DNA of 64,000 nucleotides from NCBI GenBank assembly GCA_013306675.1, contig JABLUY010000018.1, positions 62,001 through 126,000 on the forward strand, read 5' to 3'. The notes below the pieces were generated by a model that had not been told where the DNA came from, ran no database searches, and saw only the letters and a program-made list of their open reading frames with translations. The position numbers and the translations under genes are program-made. The DNA comes from Thraustochytrium sp. TN22. Taxonomy: Eukaryota; Sar; Bigyra; Thraustochytrida; Thraustochytriidae. Shown in pieces: positions 1 through 10,001 of this stretch (the first letter of the stretch is position 1; each line of letters opens with the position of its first letter).

Positions 1-778
1 AGAGCGAATAAAAGTACACGGAGAAGTTGTGGCGGTTGTCCGTGCGCACGAGGTGGTACAGGTAGGTCTCGTGCAAAAACGGAAAGCCGTAGCACGCGTA
101 GCAGACGGCGGCGAGGGCTAAAAAGATGCCGGCGCTGAGCACTGTGAAGCGCACGAGCGCCCGTGGCTGCCAGCCGATCGCCAGCAAGAAGGCGGGTGCG
201 AAGACAATGGGAAAGATGCGCACATGGACGGCGAGTCCAAAGGCCAGCGCCGCCGCGTCGCGCGCGGAGCGCAGCATAGCCAGGCCAGCCAACAGCACGA
301 GCAGGCACACGAGCGCATCGGCATTCCCGCGCGTGGAGATATTGACCGAGTACGGGTGGAAGAGCCAGAGGCAGGCCCAGGACTTGGCCTCGGCATCGGT
401 GCGCCCGCGCGCGCGCAACACCCGCACCAGAACCTCCGTCACGGCGAGGTCGCACAGCGCAAAGAGCACTTTGCCAAAAGCGCGGAACCAGAGCACATTC
501 GGCAGCAGCGCCCAGGCCAGCAGCGGCGTGTACCTGAAGGTGCGCCTGTCAAAGGGCGACCCGCCCTTTGCCACCGCCTGCGCCGCGTCCGTGAACACCT
601 GGTAGTCCACGTCTGTGTACTTGACGGCGAAGTGCTCGTCATGCACGCCGGCGTACACGATCAGCGCCACTCGCACGGCGATGCCCACGCCCACGACCGC
701 GCCCCAGTGCCGCGCCACGCGGGCGCCCACGCCTTGCGTGCGGTCATCGTCAACCGCCAGCGCGCTGCCCTTTTGCAT
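1..778 (-). CDS. PIGM: GPI mannosyltransferase 1 (PIG-M), 5' part, cut by window edge
   Basis: Adds the first mannose to GlcN-(acyl)PI in the ER during GPI-anchor synthesis, using dolichol-phosphate mannose. The frame opens at the ATG at 778-776 and stays open for 259 codons to the window edge, so roughly the C-terminal 40 % is missing. Family landmarks visible in order: an N-terminal membrane helix, the DxD-containing loop KYTDVDYQVFTDAA followed by RYTPLLAW, the STRGNADAL segment, and the ETYLYHL-x-RTDNRHNFSVYFY block. These match PIG-M/Gpi14 and not the later GPI mannosyltransferases. No intron is needed in the visible part. The gene points away from the crotonase at 2634. Identification is firm; the exact start is likely but not proven. 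Confidence 0.92.
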   Translation of the reverse strand, partial: MQKGSALAVDDDRTQGVGARVARHWGAVVGVGIAVRVALIVYAGVHDEHFAVKYTDVDYQVFTDAAQAVAKGGSPFDRRTFRYTPLLAWALLPNVLWFRAFGKVLFALCDLAVTEVLVRVLRARGRTDAEAKSWACLWLFHPYSVNISTRGNADALVCLLVLLAGLAMLRSARDAAALAFGLAVHVRIFPIVFAPAFLLAIGWQPRALVRFTVLSAGIFLALAAVCYACYGFPFLHETYLYHLVRTDNRHNFSVYFYSL

Positions 779-1671
779 CGGGGCCCGCCCGCACCGGCGG
801 CCCCGGGCCTGGGCTTCAGTCTCAGATGAGCAAAAGAGCGGCGGTGTGACGCGGCCTTGGCCAAGCTCGCCCCGCTGCCGCTCCGCGCGCCGCAGAGCAG
901 GGCAGCTCGTCTCACGAAGGCAACCAGCTTTGCTTGCTCCGCGCCAGATTGATTCTGCCTGCGTGCGTGCGACGCCAGATCGTGCACGGTACCGCGCCCT
1001 CACGTCGTGCACGAAATCGTGCAAAGGCGGGTGCGACGTGGAGTGGGAAAAATCATCCGATGATGCGATCTCACTGTCAGGCTGGCTGTCCGCGGAGTCC
1101 GCGGTGCAAACAAACAGCCCGCGCTGCAGACGGTACGAGCGTGCTGAAGAAGCCGAGGTAACTAACTTAGTAGAGAGGTAAGGAGGAAGAGCTGCTTGAG
1201 TGGCGAGACCGATGGCATGTCACGTGGAGCTTGGAGGAGGGGAAGTTGAGATGGCGCCCCGCACGCTTGGCTGCGGCAAGAAGGACAGCGGCGGTCAAAA
1301 GACCAGCGAGATGTGGATTATCGGTACGGCAGCTGTCGGGGTGATACGTCTTGCCACGCCATGGAGGCTGAAGCGACGTGGGCGGCGTGGTTGTGAACTT
1401 GGACCCCATTCCGAGCTGCCAAGCAAGCGAATCGGCGCAGTACGATGCGCTCGGCTTCCCTTTGCCTTTGCTAACGCAGATCGAATCCTAGCAAACATAG
1501 TGGGAAAAAGGCCATTACGTACGTTGGGATGGTATTGCAGGAGTTAGCCAGTCCGTGGACGTCGAGGACCTGGCCGCGAGTGAGCCTTGGAGCCACTTCG
1601 CTGATGAGAATAAGTTTCTTTGAGAGCACCACGTGGTTTAGCCTAGTCACTTGTTAAGAGAACGCGAGAAT

Positions 1672-1971
1672 ATGGGAGAGCCTGCATTAGTGCATCAAGA
1701 CATCGAGAACGCTGACCCACAATTGGTCGCCATGGGGCACCAGCGCTGTCTTCATCGCACTCTTCAACTTGTTGGCGTTTTCTTCATGGTTTGCGAGCAG
1801 CTGGAAGAGGATGTACACCATGCCCTGAAGCTACCAACGCGACGGAACATGTCGAGCTCGAAGGAAGTAACGATTGCAAATGGAGGCGAACCTACGATGA
1901 AGCGCAAAAAAAGGAGTGCTTACGGCAGGCAGGCTGTCACTGCGAGCCCATACAATGGCAACAAGCACTAG
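1672..1971 (+). CDS. Small ORF of unknown function, doubtful
   Basis: An ATG-started frame of 99 codons inside the lower-GC island. I do not recognise the product. It has a mildly hydrophobic stretch (LQLVGVFFMVCEQL) in the middle and a lysine/arginine-rich end (MKRKKRSAYGRQ). Its base composition is unlike that of the neighbouring genes, which carry G or C at almost every third position. It could be a remnant of inserted DNA or chance. No domain, intron or neighbour supports it. Confidence 0.15.
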   Translation: MGEPALVHQDIENADPQLVAMGHQRCLHRTLQLVGVFFMVCEQLEEDVHHALKLPTRRNMSSSKEVTIANGGEPTMKRKKRSAYGRQAVTASPYNGNKH

Positions 1972-2330
1972 CTGGTGTGCAAGTACGATGGACAGTGAAG
2001 ACAATCACGTGCCAGCGCACCGCCCTACTTCTGCGCGACCCCAGCCCTTTTCTCGCTGTCGCCCGGTCCGTTAGAGTTCATCGTACGGCTCTCTCGCTCG
2101 TTCTCACTGTCGAGGGCCCTGTCTTCTCGTTCTCCGAGCCAGCCTAGGCCTAGATCCGCTGCAGTCTCTGCGGTGCGCGTGCCGGCACACCTGGCGGCGC
2201 GAGCCTTGCCTCGCGCTCCAGCTCTTGTGGATCTTGGTCACGGTTCTTCTTCTTCCCTGCGAGTGCTTGACCGTGCTCAGCTCAGGACTTGCAATGCAGT
2301 GCGTCGCGTAAGTTAGGTTAGTCTTGCCTG

Positions 2331-2390
2331 GCTGCGTTGGCTGCGTTGGCTGCGTTGGCTGCGTTGGCTGCGTTGGCTGCGTTGGCTGCG
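2331..2390. repeat. 9-bp tandem repeat (GCTGCGTTG)x6
   Basis: Six perfect copies of GCTGCGTTG, then a degenerate partial copy ending in GCTGCGCCT. It lies about 240 bp before the crotonase start. No spacers, so it is not CRISPR-like; simple minisatellite growth is the likely origin. Confidence 0.9.
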
Positions 2391-2633
2391 CCTGGCTGCG
2401 CCTGGCAGCTTGCCGTGCCTCTGCGCGAGCCTTGGGCAGGCCGCCCTGTCCTCCCCTGGCCTTGTCGCGCGAACTGGCGGACTCGCGGGTCCAGTCCGGC
2501 CCGAGTCCGCGGCGGCGGCGCGGCAAAGGTGCAACGCGAGCCGGAGACGCAGCGCGGATCGGAGCAGGCAGGCAGCGCGAGCGAGCGAGCGAGCGGAGGG
2601 AGGAGCGACAGGGCGAGCGCTTGCGCAGACACC

Positions 2634-3410
2634 ATGGGCGAGGAGGAGCTGGTGCTCTTCGAGAAGCGCGGGCATGTGGCCATCTTCACGCTTAACCGGC
2701 CCAAGGCCATGAACGCCGTGTCGGCGGAGCTGTCGCAGCGCATGGAGGCGCTCATGGAGCAGTTCGAGAAGGACGAGGAGCTGTGGATCGGCATCCTGAC
2801 GTCCTCGCACCCCAAGGTCTTCTGCGCGGGCGCCGATCTCAAGTCGGTCAGCGCCGGCAAGCCGATCGAGACCCAAAAGGGCGGCTTCGCCGGCTTCGTG
2901 CGCTTCCCGCGCACCAAGCCCATGATCGCGGCGGTGGACGGCTTCGCGCTGGCCGGCGGCTGCGAGCTCGTGCTCACCTGCGACATGGTGGTCGCCTCGA
3001 CCAAGTCCAAGTTCGGCGTGCCCGAGGTCAAGCGCTCGCTCATCCCGGCCGCCGGCGGCATGTTCCGCCTGCCGCGCAAGGTGCCGCAGGCCATCGCCAT
3101 GGAGCTCCTGCTCACCGGCGACCCGCTCACGGCTGAGCGCATGTACTCGCTTGGCTTCGTCAACGAGCTCACCGAGCCCGGCAAGCACCTCGAGGCAGCG
3201 CTCGCGCTCGCCAAGCGCGTCGAGGTCAACGCGCCGCTCGCCGTGCGCGAGGCGCGCCGCATCGCCCTTGCCCACACCTACGGCGACGATGAGTCTGCCT
3301 GGAAGGCGAGCACCGACGGCATGAAGATGCTCTCCAAGACCCCGGACTTCCGCGAGGGCCCGCTCGCCTTTATCGAGAAGCGCCCTCCCCGCTTCACGGG
3401 CAAGCTCTAA
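2634..3410 (+). CDS. Enoyl-CoA hydratase/isomerase family (crotonase)
   Basis: A 258-residue crotonase-fold enzyme, the usual length for a single-domain enoyl-CoA hydratase, which adds water across 2-enoyl-CoA in beta-oxidation or amino-acid breakdown. The start is the first ATG in a good context (ACACCATGG) and leads directly into the family's first strand. Seen: the oxyanion-hole segment FCAGADLK, the second oxyanion loop AGGCELVLTCD, and the active-site region PEVKRSLIPAAGG. Glutamates stand at both usual catalytic places (in GGCEL and in PEV), so hydratase activity is plausible. The end, FTGKL, is at best a weak type 1 peroxisomal signal, and no clear mitochondrial presequence is present, so the compartment is open. 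Exact substrate cannot be assigned. Confidence 0.9.
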   Translation: MGEEELVLFEKRGHVAIFTLNRPKAMNAVSAELSQRMEALMEQFEKDEELWIGILTSSHPKVFCAGADLKSVSAGKPIETQKGGFAGFVRFPRTKPMIAAVDGFALAGGCELVLTCDMVVASTKSKFGVPEVKRSLIPAAGGMFRLPRKVPQAIAMELLLTGDPLTAERMYSLGFVNELTEPGKHLEAALALAKRVEVNAPLAVREARRIALAHTYGDDESAWKASTDGMKMLSKTPDFREGPLAFIEKRPPRFTGKL

Positions 3411-3706
3411 GTTAATACACGTAACGCGCGTTTCGAGTCGCCATGCACGAAACGTCTCATGAAAATGTTCTTCTCATTTATTTGTGCGATTGGGGACCAT
3501 GAGCCAGCCGACACACATCCAATGACCGCTCGCGCCATCTTCCTTCTCGCTTCACCAGCAGATCTTGGGCCGTCTCAGAGGCTCGCCTTCATCCCAAAAG
3601 GGCGATTTTCCGATTCATCAGCAAGTGCCGTTGGGCTGGCTGTGCACGGCGAGCGGCTCGCAAAAGCTTCTCACAGACACAAAGGGTCGGGTCTCTTCGC
3701 ATTCTC

Positions 3707-6700
3707 TCACTTATGCTCGATCGCCACGCCTCGAATCGCGGACTTGGCCGACACGGAAGCACCCTTGTGAACGTCTTCCTCCTCCAGGTCGTCATCGCCA
3801 GCGCCCGTGTCAAAGGAAATTTCGCTGCGGACTGCGTCATCGGCCACGAAGCTATGTTCGCTGCCAATGTCGCTGTCCCTCGGAGACGACTTGTCTTCGC
3901 TGCCCCCAGTCATGCCGAGATCGCTCACGTGAATCACTCCAGGACGACCACCGACGACACCTCCACTCCGACTTGTCCGGAAGCTCGAGGACGCACTCCG
4001 GAAACCTCCGCCGCCGCTGCCGCTACCATTGCCGCCACCGCCGCTGCCCACGGGCAGGGTGAGCAGGGAGCGCGCCTTGCGGTCAATGAGTGCGGACCGC
4101 TCGAGCAAACGCTGCACATCGGCAGCAGCCGAGGACGAGCGGATGGAGTGCGTTGGGCTCGGCGGAGGCGCGTACCGAGGCGGCGGGGGCGGCATGGCGC
4201 CCATTTGCTCCCGCAGCGCCCGATTGGCGGCCCGCTCGTGCTGCAGACGCGCGTGCAGCTCGAGGTGGTCGCGCTTGGCGCGCTCAATGCCGCGCTGCAG
4301 CTCCTGGCGTGCATCCTGGTGCGCCCGGCGCTGGCGATCCAGCGCCGCCTCGTGCTTGGCGTCCTGATCGCGCAAGCGCTCGCGGGCGAGCTCCAGGTCG
4401 CGCTCCAGCGCAGCCACGCGACGCAGCGCCTCGTCGAGCTGCGTCCGAGCCTCCCTGGTGGCGCCCGAGCCGGCACGTGCCGCCGCTTGCGCATCCCGCA
4501 GGGCCGCCGCGAGCGCCGGCAGCCCTGAGACCGCACGGCGCTCGTCATCCAAAAGGTCCTCGGCCAGCTCATCGGAGAAGCCCACTTCGGCGCGCACGGC
4601 CGCCACCACCGCCGCCATCTCATAGCGCGCACGCTCCACGCGCTCGGCGCGGCGCGCCAGCTCCTGCTCCTGCTCCAGCAGTCGCGAGGCCGCCGTGGCC
4701 GCCGTCTCGCGGGCCGCGGCCGCCTCGGCGCGAGCCTCCTTGGCCGCGCGCTCGGCGCTCGCCACTGCAGCCTCGCGCGCGGCGCGCTCGCCGCCGGCTG
4801 CGGCCAGCTGCGCACGGAGCGCGGCCAACTCGCGCTCCTGCTCGCGCGCGGCGGCATCCAGGGCCGCAGCACGCTCCTGGGACGCGTCCCTCGTCTGGGC
4901 CAGGTCGGCCTGGGCCTCGCGCAGACTGGTAGCCAGTGCGGCCGTCTCAGCAGCGGCGGCAGCCGCCACCTCCGCCTCTCGCTGCCGGCCTTGCGCCGAC
5001 ACCTCGACCTGCACGGCGCGCCGAGACGCGACCACGCGAACCCGCAGCTGCCGCTCCAGGTCGCCGCCGAGCTGCTGCAGGTCGCGCAGACCGTCGTCCA
5101 GGGCGCGCCGCACCTCGCGCGCCGTCGGCTTGAGCGCGGCGCGCACGGCGCGGCAATCCTCCAGCACAGCGCGGAGCCCTTGGCGGTCCGCGCCGCGCCG
5201 CTGCTGCAGCCGGGCCACGCGGGCCTCCAGCGCGCGGGCCCGCTCGCGCTCGCGTGCCGCGTCCTGACGCGCCGCCTGCAGCTGCGCCTGCAGGCCCTCG
5301 CTGGCGCGTGCCGCCGAGACCGCCTGCGAGCCCTCCGCGGCGACCTGCGCCGCGACGCGCGCGAGGTCCTCTTGGAGCGCCAGCACACGTGACTCAGCGG
5401 CGGCAGCCTGCTCCTCGAGCCGCTGCCGCTCAGACGCCACCTGCAGCCGGAAGAGCTCGTGCTCGTGCCGTAGCTGCGTGGCCTCGCGCTCCTGCGTGCC
5501 GGCCGCCGCGGCGCGCGCCTCGGCGAACCCGCGCTCGCGCTCCGCTTCCAGCGCCGCAACGCGCTCGCGCGCTGCGGCGGCGGCCGCCTCGGCGCTCGCC
5601 ACCGCGGCGCGCGCCTCCTCGCGCACGCCGGCCTCAGCCGTCACTCGGGCGCGCTCCACCTCAGCCACGCGCTCCTGCAGCGCGCGCACCTCGCGGCGGG
5701 CGTTCTCCAGGTCCTCGCTCACACTTGCGCGCTCCACGCCAGCCGCCTGCGCGGCGTCGCGCTCCGCAGACACGCGCCGCTCGCGCTCCGTGCTGGCCAC
5801 CTCGCGCAGCCGCGCGATCGTCTCCAAAGCGCGCCGCAGGTGGTCGGCGTGCGCGCGCTTGGCGGCGCCTGCGTCCTCCGCCTCTTTGCGCGCCTGCACG
5901 CGCGCGCGCCGCTCCGCCTCCAGGGCCACCTCCAGCTCCTGCTGTTCGCGCTGCAGCTGCGCCACCTGCGCCTGCAGGGCCGCCGCTTCCTGCTGCAGCA
6001 CCTCCAGCGCCGGCCCGTGCACGCGCGCCGCGCGGCCCTCGGCCTCGGCGACGGCGACCTCGCGGCTGCGCGCCGCGGCCGCCAGCGCCTCCTCCAGCCG
6101 CCGCCCGCCCTCCTCGCGCGCTTGCGCCACTTGGGCGGCCACCAGCTCGCGGTGCTGCTCCACAGTGATGTGGTCCTTCACCACGGCATGCAGCCGCGCC
6201 GCCACCGCGCGCTCCACGCGCTCGGACTCCTCCACCTGCCGGTCGCTCTCGGTCTGCTGCGCGCGCAGGACGTGCTCCAGCTCCTTTTGCTTGGCGTCCA
6301 GCACTCGCTGAAAGTGCGCCTCCGCCTTGGCCTGCGCCTCGCGCGCCGCGCGCTCGCGCTCCGCCTCCCACTTGGCGCGCTCCGCGGTCGCGCCCTGGAC
6401 AGCAGCCTGCGTCTGCTCACGAAGCTGCTGCACCTGGGCGGCCTGCTCGCGCCGCGCCTCCTCGAGCCGCTCCTCGGCCTGCCTGCGCTTGCTGCGCTCC
6501 GCCTCCACCTGCTGCGTCAGCGTGGCGCGCGCCAGCTCCGCTTCTTGCCGGCCCGCGCCCCGCTCCTGCTCCACACGCGCCTCCAGCTCCTCAATGCGCC
6601 GGTCGCGCCGCTCCGCGCGGGCCGCCGCCTCGCGGAGCTCCTCCTGCAGCCGGTCGCTCAGCGTGCGGTACCGCATGTGCGCCTCCTCTGCCTCGCGGAG

Positions 6701-7067
6701 CTGCGCCCGGCTGCGCTCCAGTTCCTGGCTCGTCTCGGCGCGCGACGACTCCGCCAGGCCCTGCAGCTTCGCGCCGAGGCTCAAATACTGCTGCCGCAGC
6801 TCCAGGCGCTCCTCTTCGCACCGCGCCAGCGCCGCGCGCGCCGCGCGCGCCTCCTCCTGGAGCCCGGCCTGCCGCCCGGCCTCGGCTTGCAGCCGCGCCT
6901 CGAGTCCGCGGATCGCCTGCGCCGCCTCGCTCAATTTCTCACGCAGGGCTTCGGCCTCGCGTCGCCCTTTTACGGCGCCGCACGACTTGCTGCGCTCCTG
7001 CACCTGGACCAGCTTCACGAGCGCGCGCACGAGCCGCCGTCCGGCTTCGGCATCGCCCTGAGCCCCA

Positions 7068-7098
<31 letters not shown>

Positions 7099-7954
7099 TC
7101 TCTAGCTCATCCAGAACACCCAGCTCGTCGCCCGCCCCGTCCAGACTCGAACCGTCCGCGTCCTCGCTGGCCAGCTCGAGCAAGATCATCGACGAGGCGT
7201 CCGCGCCCTCGCCGTCCTGCGCCCCGCCCTGCGGCTGCTGCAAGGCGCTGCGCAGGAGCGCCTGACGCAGCTTGCGCAGCGCCTGCCGCATCGTCGCGTG
7301 CTCCCTGGCGCGGCTCGTGCGCAGCTTGGCCAGCGCATCCTGGAGCTGCGCGGCGCGGCCCGCAGCGGCGCGCTCGGCTCCGCGCGCAGCCGCCACCTCC
7401 TCACGAGCCAGCCGCACGGCGCGCCCCACACCGTTCGCGGTCTGCCCGCTCTGCGCCTCCAGCTGTGCAGCGCGCGCGTTCGCGCTAGCTGCATCGGCAC
7501 GCGCTTCGCTCAGTTCCTCTGCGAGCCGCTCGATCTGCGCCTCGCGCTCTGCGGCCAGCGCCTCCGTCGCCACCTCCAGCGCGCGTGCCGGCGCAAACGG
7601 CGCCATTGTCGCGTCCGCCTTCATGCTCTGCAGCACCGGATCGCCCTGCACCATCGCCTGCACGTCCTGCACGCACTGCCCGAGCTCCTCCAGTCTGCGT
7701 TGATAGATGCCCTTGAGCGCCGCGTACCGCATTTTGAACTGCGCTTCTGCGCCCGCTGCCGCCCTCCACGACGCCGCGTCCTCGCCGCCGCCCTGCATCT
7801 TTTCTCTACGCCCGCGCTGCGACCTCTTTTCCTCCTCCTCCTCCTCCTCCTCCTCCTCCTCCTCCTCCTCCTCCTGCACCTCGGGCACGCGGGCGACGTC
7901 CCTGCCGCCGTCGTTACTCCCGAGCACGTGCCTGCTGCTGCTGCTGCGCCGCAT
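3707..7954 (-). CDS. Large coiled-coil protein (1415 aa), rootletin/myosin-tail style
   Basis: One uninterrupted frame. Almost the whole chain between about residues 60 and 1250 is Ala/Glu/Arg/Gln-rich heptad sequence predicted to be long parallel coiled coil. It begins with a run of about 15 glutamates encoded by repeated GAG (CTC on the plus strand, 7831-7875) and ends in a proline-rich segment (MPPPPPRYAPPPSP), a Gly/Ser-rich linker and an acidic tail. Such proteins commonly build rootlets, basal-body fibres or centrosome scaffolds; with several cilium genes nearby that is a reasonable guess, but no family-defining motif is seen. The start chosen is the ATG at 7954; an ATG at 7798, after the Glu run, is an alternative. 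The frame stays open further upstream only because it overlaps the opposite-strand AATF gene. Confidence 0.75.
7831..7875. repeat. (CCT)n trinucleotide run coding poly-Glu
   Basis: Fifteen uninterrupted CCT units, read on the minus strand as GAG codons near the N-terminus of the coiled-coil protein. Length polymorphism is to be expected. Confidence 0.9.
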
Positions 7955-8288
7955 CACCACGACCCGGCGCCGGGGCTGCGCAGCGCGCGTGGCCAGCGCC
8001 GCCGCTGCTGCCGCCGCCGCCGCGCCCGCCGCGCCCGCGCGCTCGCGCGCCCGCCCGCGCCCGCCTCGCGCGCGCGCGTTTGAATTGAATTCTGCTCGTG
8101 CTCCCGCACGGCGCCTTGGGTCCGTTTCGCGCACAGCGCTCGCCCGCGCGCCAGCGAGCGCTGCGATGGCTGGCCCGCGGCGGCCGCGCAGCAGTCCGCA
8201 GTCCCTGCGCGCGGCGCGGCGCGGCGCGGCGGGCGGCAGCTGGCGGGCGGCGGGCGGCCGGAGGCGCGCGCGAGGCGAGGCGAGGACC
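7955..8288. promoter_or_regulatory. Bidirectional promoter, coiled-coil protein / AATF
   Basis: A 334-bp gap between two divergent start codons. It is almost pure G+C apart from one AT-rich patch, TTTGAATTGAATTC at 8079-8092. Similar AATTCAAA-type patches occur in two other presumed promoters of this window (15824-15837 and 58321-58338), which suggests a core-promoter or activator site. No TATA box is evident. Confidence 0.45.
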
Positions 8289-9758
8289 ATGAGCTCGTCG
8301 CTGGCTAGGGAGCTCTCGCGCTTCAATCGGCCGGCGCCGGAGTCCGTGGACCCGGAGGCGGCGGACGACTTTGCGGACCGCGACGCCGCGACGCGCAGGG
8401 CGCGCAGCAAGGCGGCCCAGGACGACGAGGATGTCTCCCGCGCGCCGGCGGTGAAGAAGCCGGAGGGACGCCGGCTGCGCGGCGCGGCCGATGTTCTCTC
8501 CGACCCGAAGTACAGCGGCCGCAAGGTGCGGCGCGACCAGGTCTTTAACGAGGACGAGGACGACGAGGACGACGAGGAAGACGAGGACGAGGACGAGGAG
8601 GACGACGATAAAGACGAAAAAGGGAGTGGGGACGAGGATGGCGTCCTCGAGAGCGGCACTGCTGCTGCCGCAGGTCTCCACGAGTCCGCGTCCGCGTCCG
8701 AGTCTGCGTCCGAGTCTGCGTCCGAAGAGGAGGAGAGTCTCGTGTCGGGCGCCATGAGCGAGTCGGACGAGGAGGCGGAACCTGAGGACGACATGGTGCT
8801 GCGCAAGCCGCGCAGCGCGCGACAGGACACGCAGCACGTCAAGAACCAGTACTCGCTCTGGTGCGAGATGGTTGGCCTCAGAATACGCCTGCAGGGCCTT
8901 TTGCAGAGCGCCTTCCGGTTCCCTGCCGTCGCGCCGGCCGAGGCTGCTGCCGCCGTCGCAGACAGCTCCGGCAAGCGCGGCGCGCAGTTGGAGGAGGCCC
9001 AGGGTCTCATGGATGATTGCGCCACTGAGCTTGAGGGCATTTTGGACAAGCTCGTGCGCATGCGGGACGCCACCGAGCCGGCGCGCAGGCGCTTCCTCGA
9101 GGCGGCAGGCCAGGAGGCGCCCGAGCTCGACGCCGACGCGGCCTCGCGCAAGCGCAAGCGGGCGCCGTCCTGGGACGCCATCGATGCCGGCAACAAGCGT
9201 GCGCGCGACTTCGTCGAGACCACGCTCGACGCCTGGCATGAGCGCACCACGGCCGTCACGGGCGGCCGCAAGGCGCTCAAGGCCGTCAATCGCACCGTGT
9301 CGCAGCAGGTGGAAGATGTCATGGCTGGCGGCAACGCCTTTGTGGCGCGCTCGCAGGTGCGCCCCGACGGCGTCGTGCCCATTGGCGGCCTCGAGGAGGA
9401 CGCCTCCGCCGCGGACGACACGGACGGTGCGGCCGAGGACGAAGCCAACCGAGACGTGTACAATGACTCTGCCTTTTACCAGAACCTCCTCCTGACCTTT
9501 GTGAGCATGAGCAACGCCGAGAACGCCGCACGCGTGGCCTCTGTCGATGACGAGGACGTGCAGGACAGGCTGCGCCGCAAGCTGGACCGGGCCGAGCAGA
9601 AGAAGGCCGCCAAGCGGGTCGTCGACACCAACGCCAGCAAGGGTCGCAAGCTGCGCTTCACCGTCCACGAGAAGCTCGTGAACTTTATTGCGCCGCGCCC
9701 TGTTGACGAGCCCAGTGTCGACACGGAGCAGCTTTTCGCTTCGCTCTTTCGCAATTAA
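8289..9758 (+). CDS. AATF: AATF/Che-1/BFR2-type ribosome biogenesis protein
   Basis: A 489-residue nucleolar protein of the AATF (animal) / Bfr2 (yeast) family, part of the small-subunit processome acting in early 18S rRNA maturation. Visible in order: a Ser/Arg-containing N-terminus, a long acidic region (about residues 95-175, Asp/Glu-rich), the AATF leucine-zipper-like helix starting LWCEMVGLRIRLQGLLQSAF, and the C-terminal TRAUB domain with its typical RKLRFTVHEKLVNFIAP block and a Phe-rich end (LFASLFRN). Length and order agree with the family. The start (GACCATGAG) follows a GC-only leader. It shares a short promoter region with the coiled-coil gene on the other strand and converges on the ornithine cyclodeaminase gene. 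Confidence 0.93.
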   Translation: MSSSLARELSRFNRPAPESVDPEAADDFADRDAATRRARSKAAQDDEDVSRAPAVKKPEGRRLRGAADVLSDPKYSGRKVRRDQVFNEDEDDEDDEEDEDEDEEDDDKDEKGSGDEDGVLESGTAAAAGLHESASASESASESASEEEESLVSGAMSESDEEAEPEDDMVLRKPRSARQDTQHVKNQYSLWCEMVGLRIRLQGLLQSAFRFPAVAPAEAAAAVADSSGKRGAQLEEAQGLMDDCATELEGILDKLVRMRDATEPARRRFLEAAGQEAPELDADAASRKRKRAPSWDAIDAGNKRARDFVETTLDAWHERTTAVTGGRKALKAVNRTVSQQVEDVMAGGNAFVARSQVRPDGVVPIGGLEEDASAADDTDGAAEDEANRDVYNDSAFYQNLLLTFVSMSNAENAARVASVDDEDVQDRLRRKLDRAEQKKAAKRVVDTNASKGRKLRFTVHEKLVNFIAPRPVDEPSVDTEQLFASLFRN

Positions 9759-10001
9759 CTTACTCTTAGGAAAGGCGGAACTACATCACGTCGCAACCTG
9801 TCGTTCTTCTCTGATCGAAATGTGAACTTTCTCCTCTATCTCCTCTCTCTCCCCCTCCTTCTTTCTGTCACTCTCTTCGATCTGTCACTCCCATCTTGCT
9901 GCGCGGCGCTGACCATGTTCTCTCGAGCCCAAAGTACAGCGTGAAACTCGTGAGACTCCCAGCTCTCTACTCCGCAAGCCGCTCCAAGCTGCCCAGCTCT
10001 G

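Larger units (their letters stand above)
779..2633. other. Long intergenic stretch, lower GC, no convincing gene
   Basis: About 1.85 kb between the divergent PIG-M and crotonase genes. The middle (roughly 1150-2100) is visibly poorer in G+C than the rest of the window and has no recognisable domain in any frame. The right end carries a 9-bp tandem repeat (2331-2390) and GC-rich 5' leader sequence of the crotonase gene. It may be an old insertion, a non-coding RNA locus or plain spacer. Confidence 0.6.

Noticed and set aside
2331-2390. Tandem repeats as a possible CRISPR array
   Set aside because: Units are 9 bp without spacers, in a eukaryotic genome; plain minisatellite.
2337-2633. In-frame extension upstream of the crotonase start, rich in Ala and Leu
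   Set aside because: It is translation of the 9-bp repeat and GC leader; the ATG at 2634 has a better context and fits the family's N-terminus.
8289-9463. Very long minus-strand open frame running on from the coiled-coil gene across the AATF gene
   Set aside because: It is antisense to AATF, whose acidic and TRAUB parts are well kept; the frame is open only since GAG/CTC-rich sequence lacks stops. The coiled-coil start was set at 7954.
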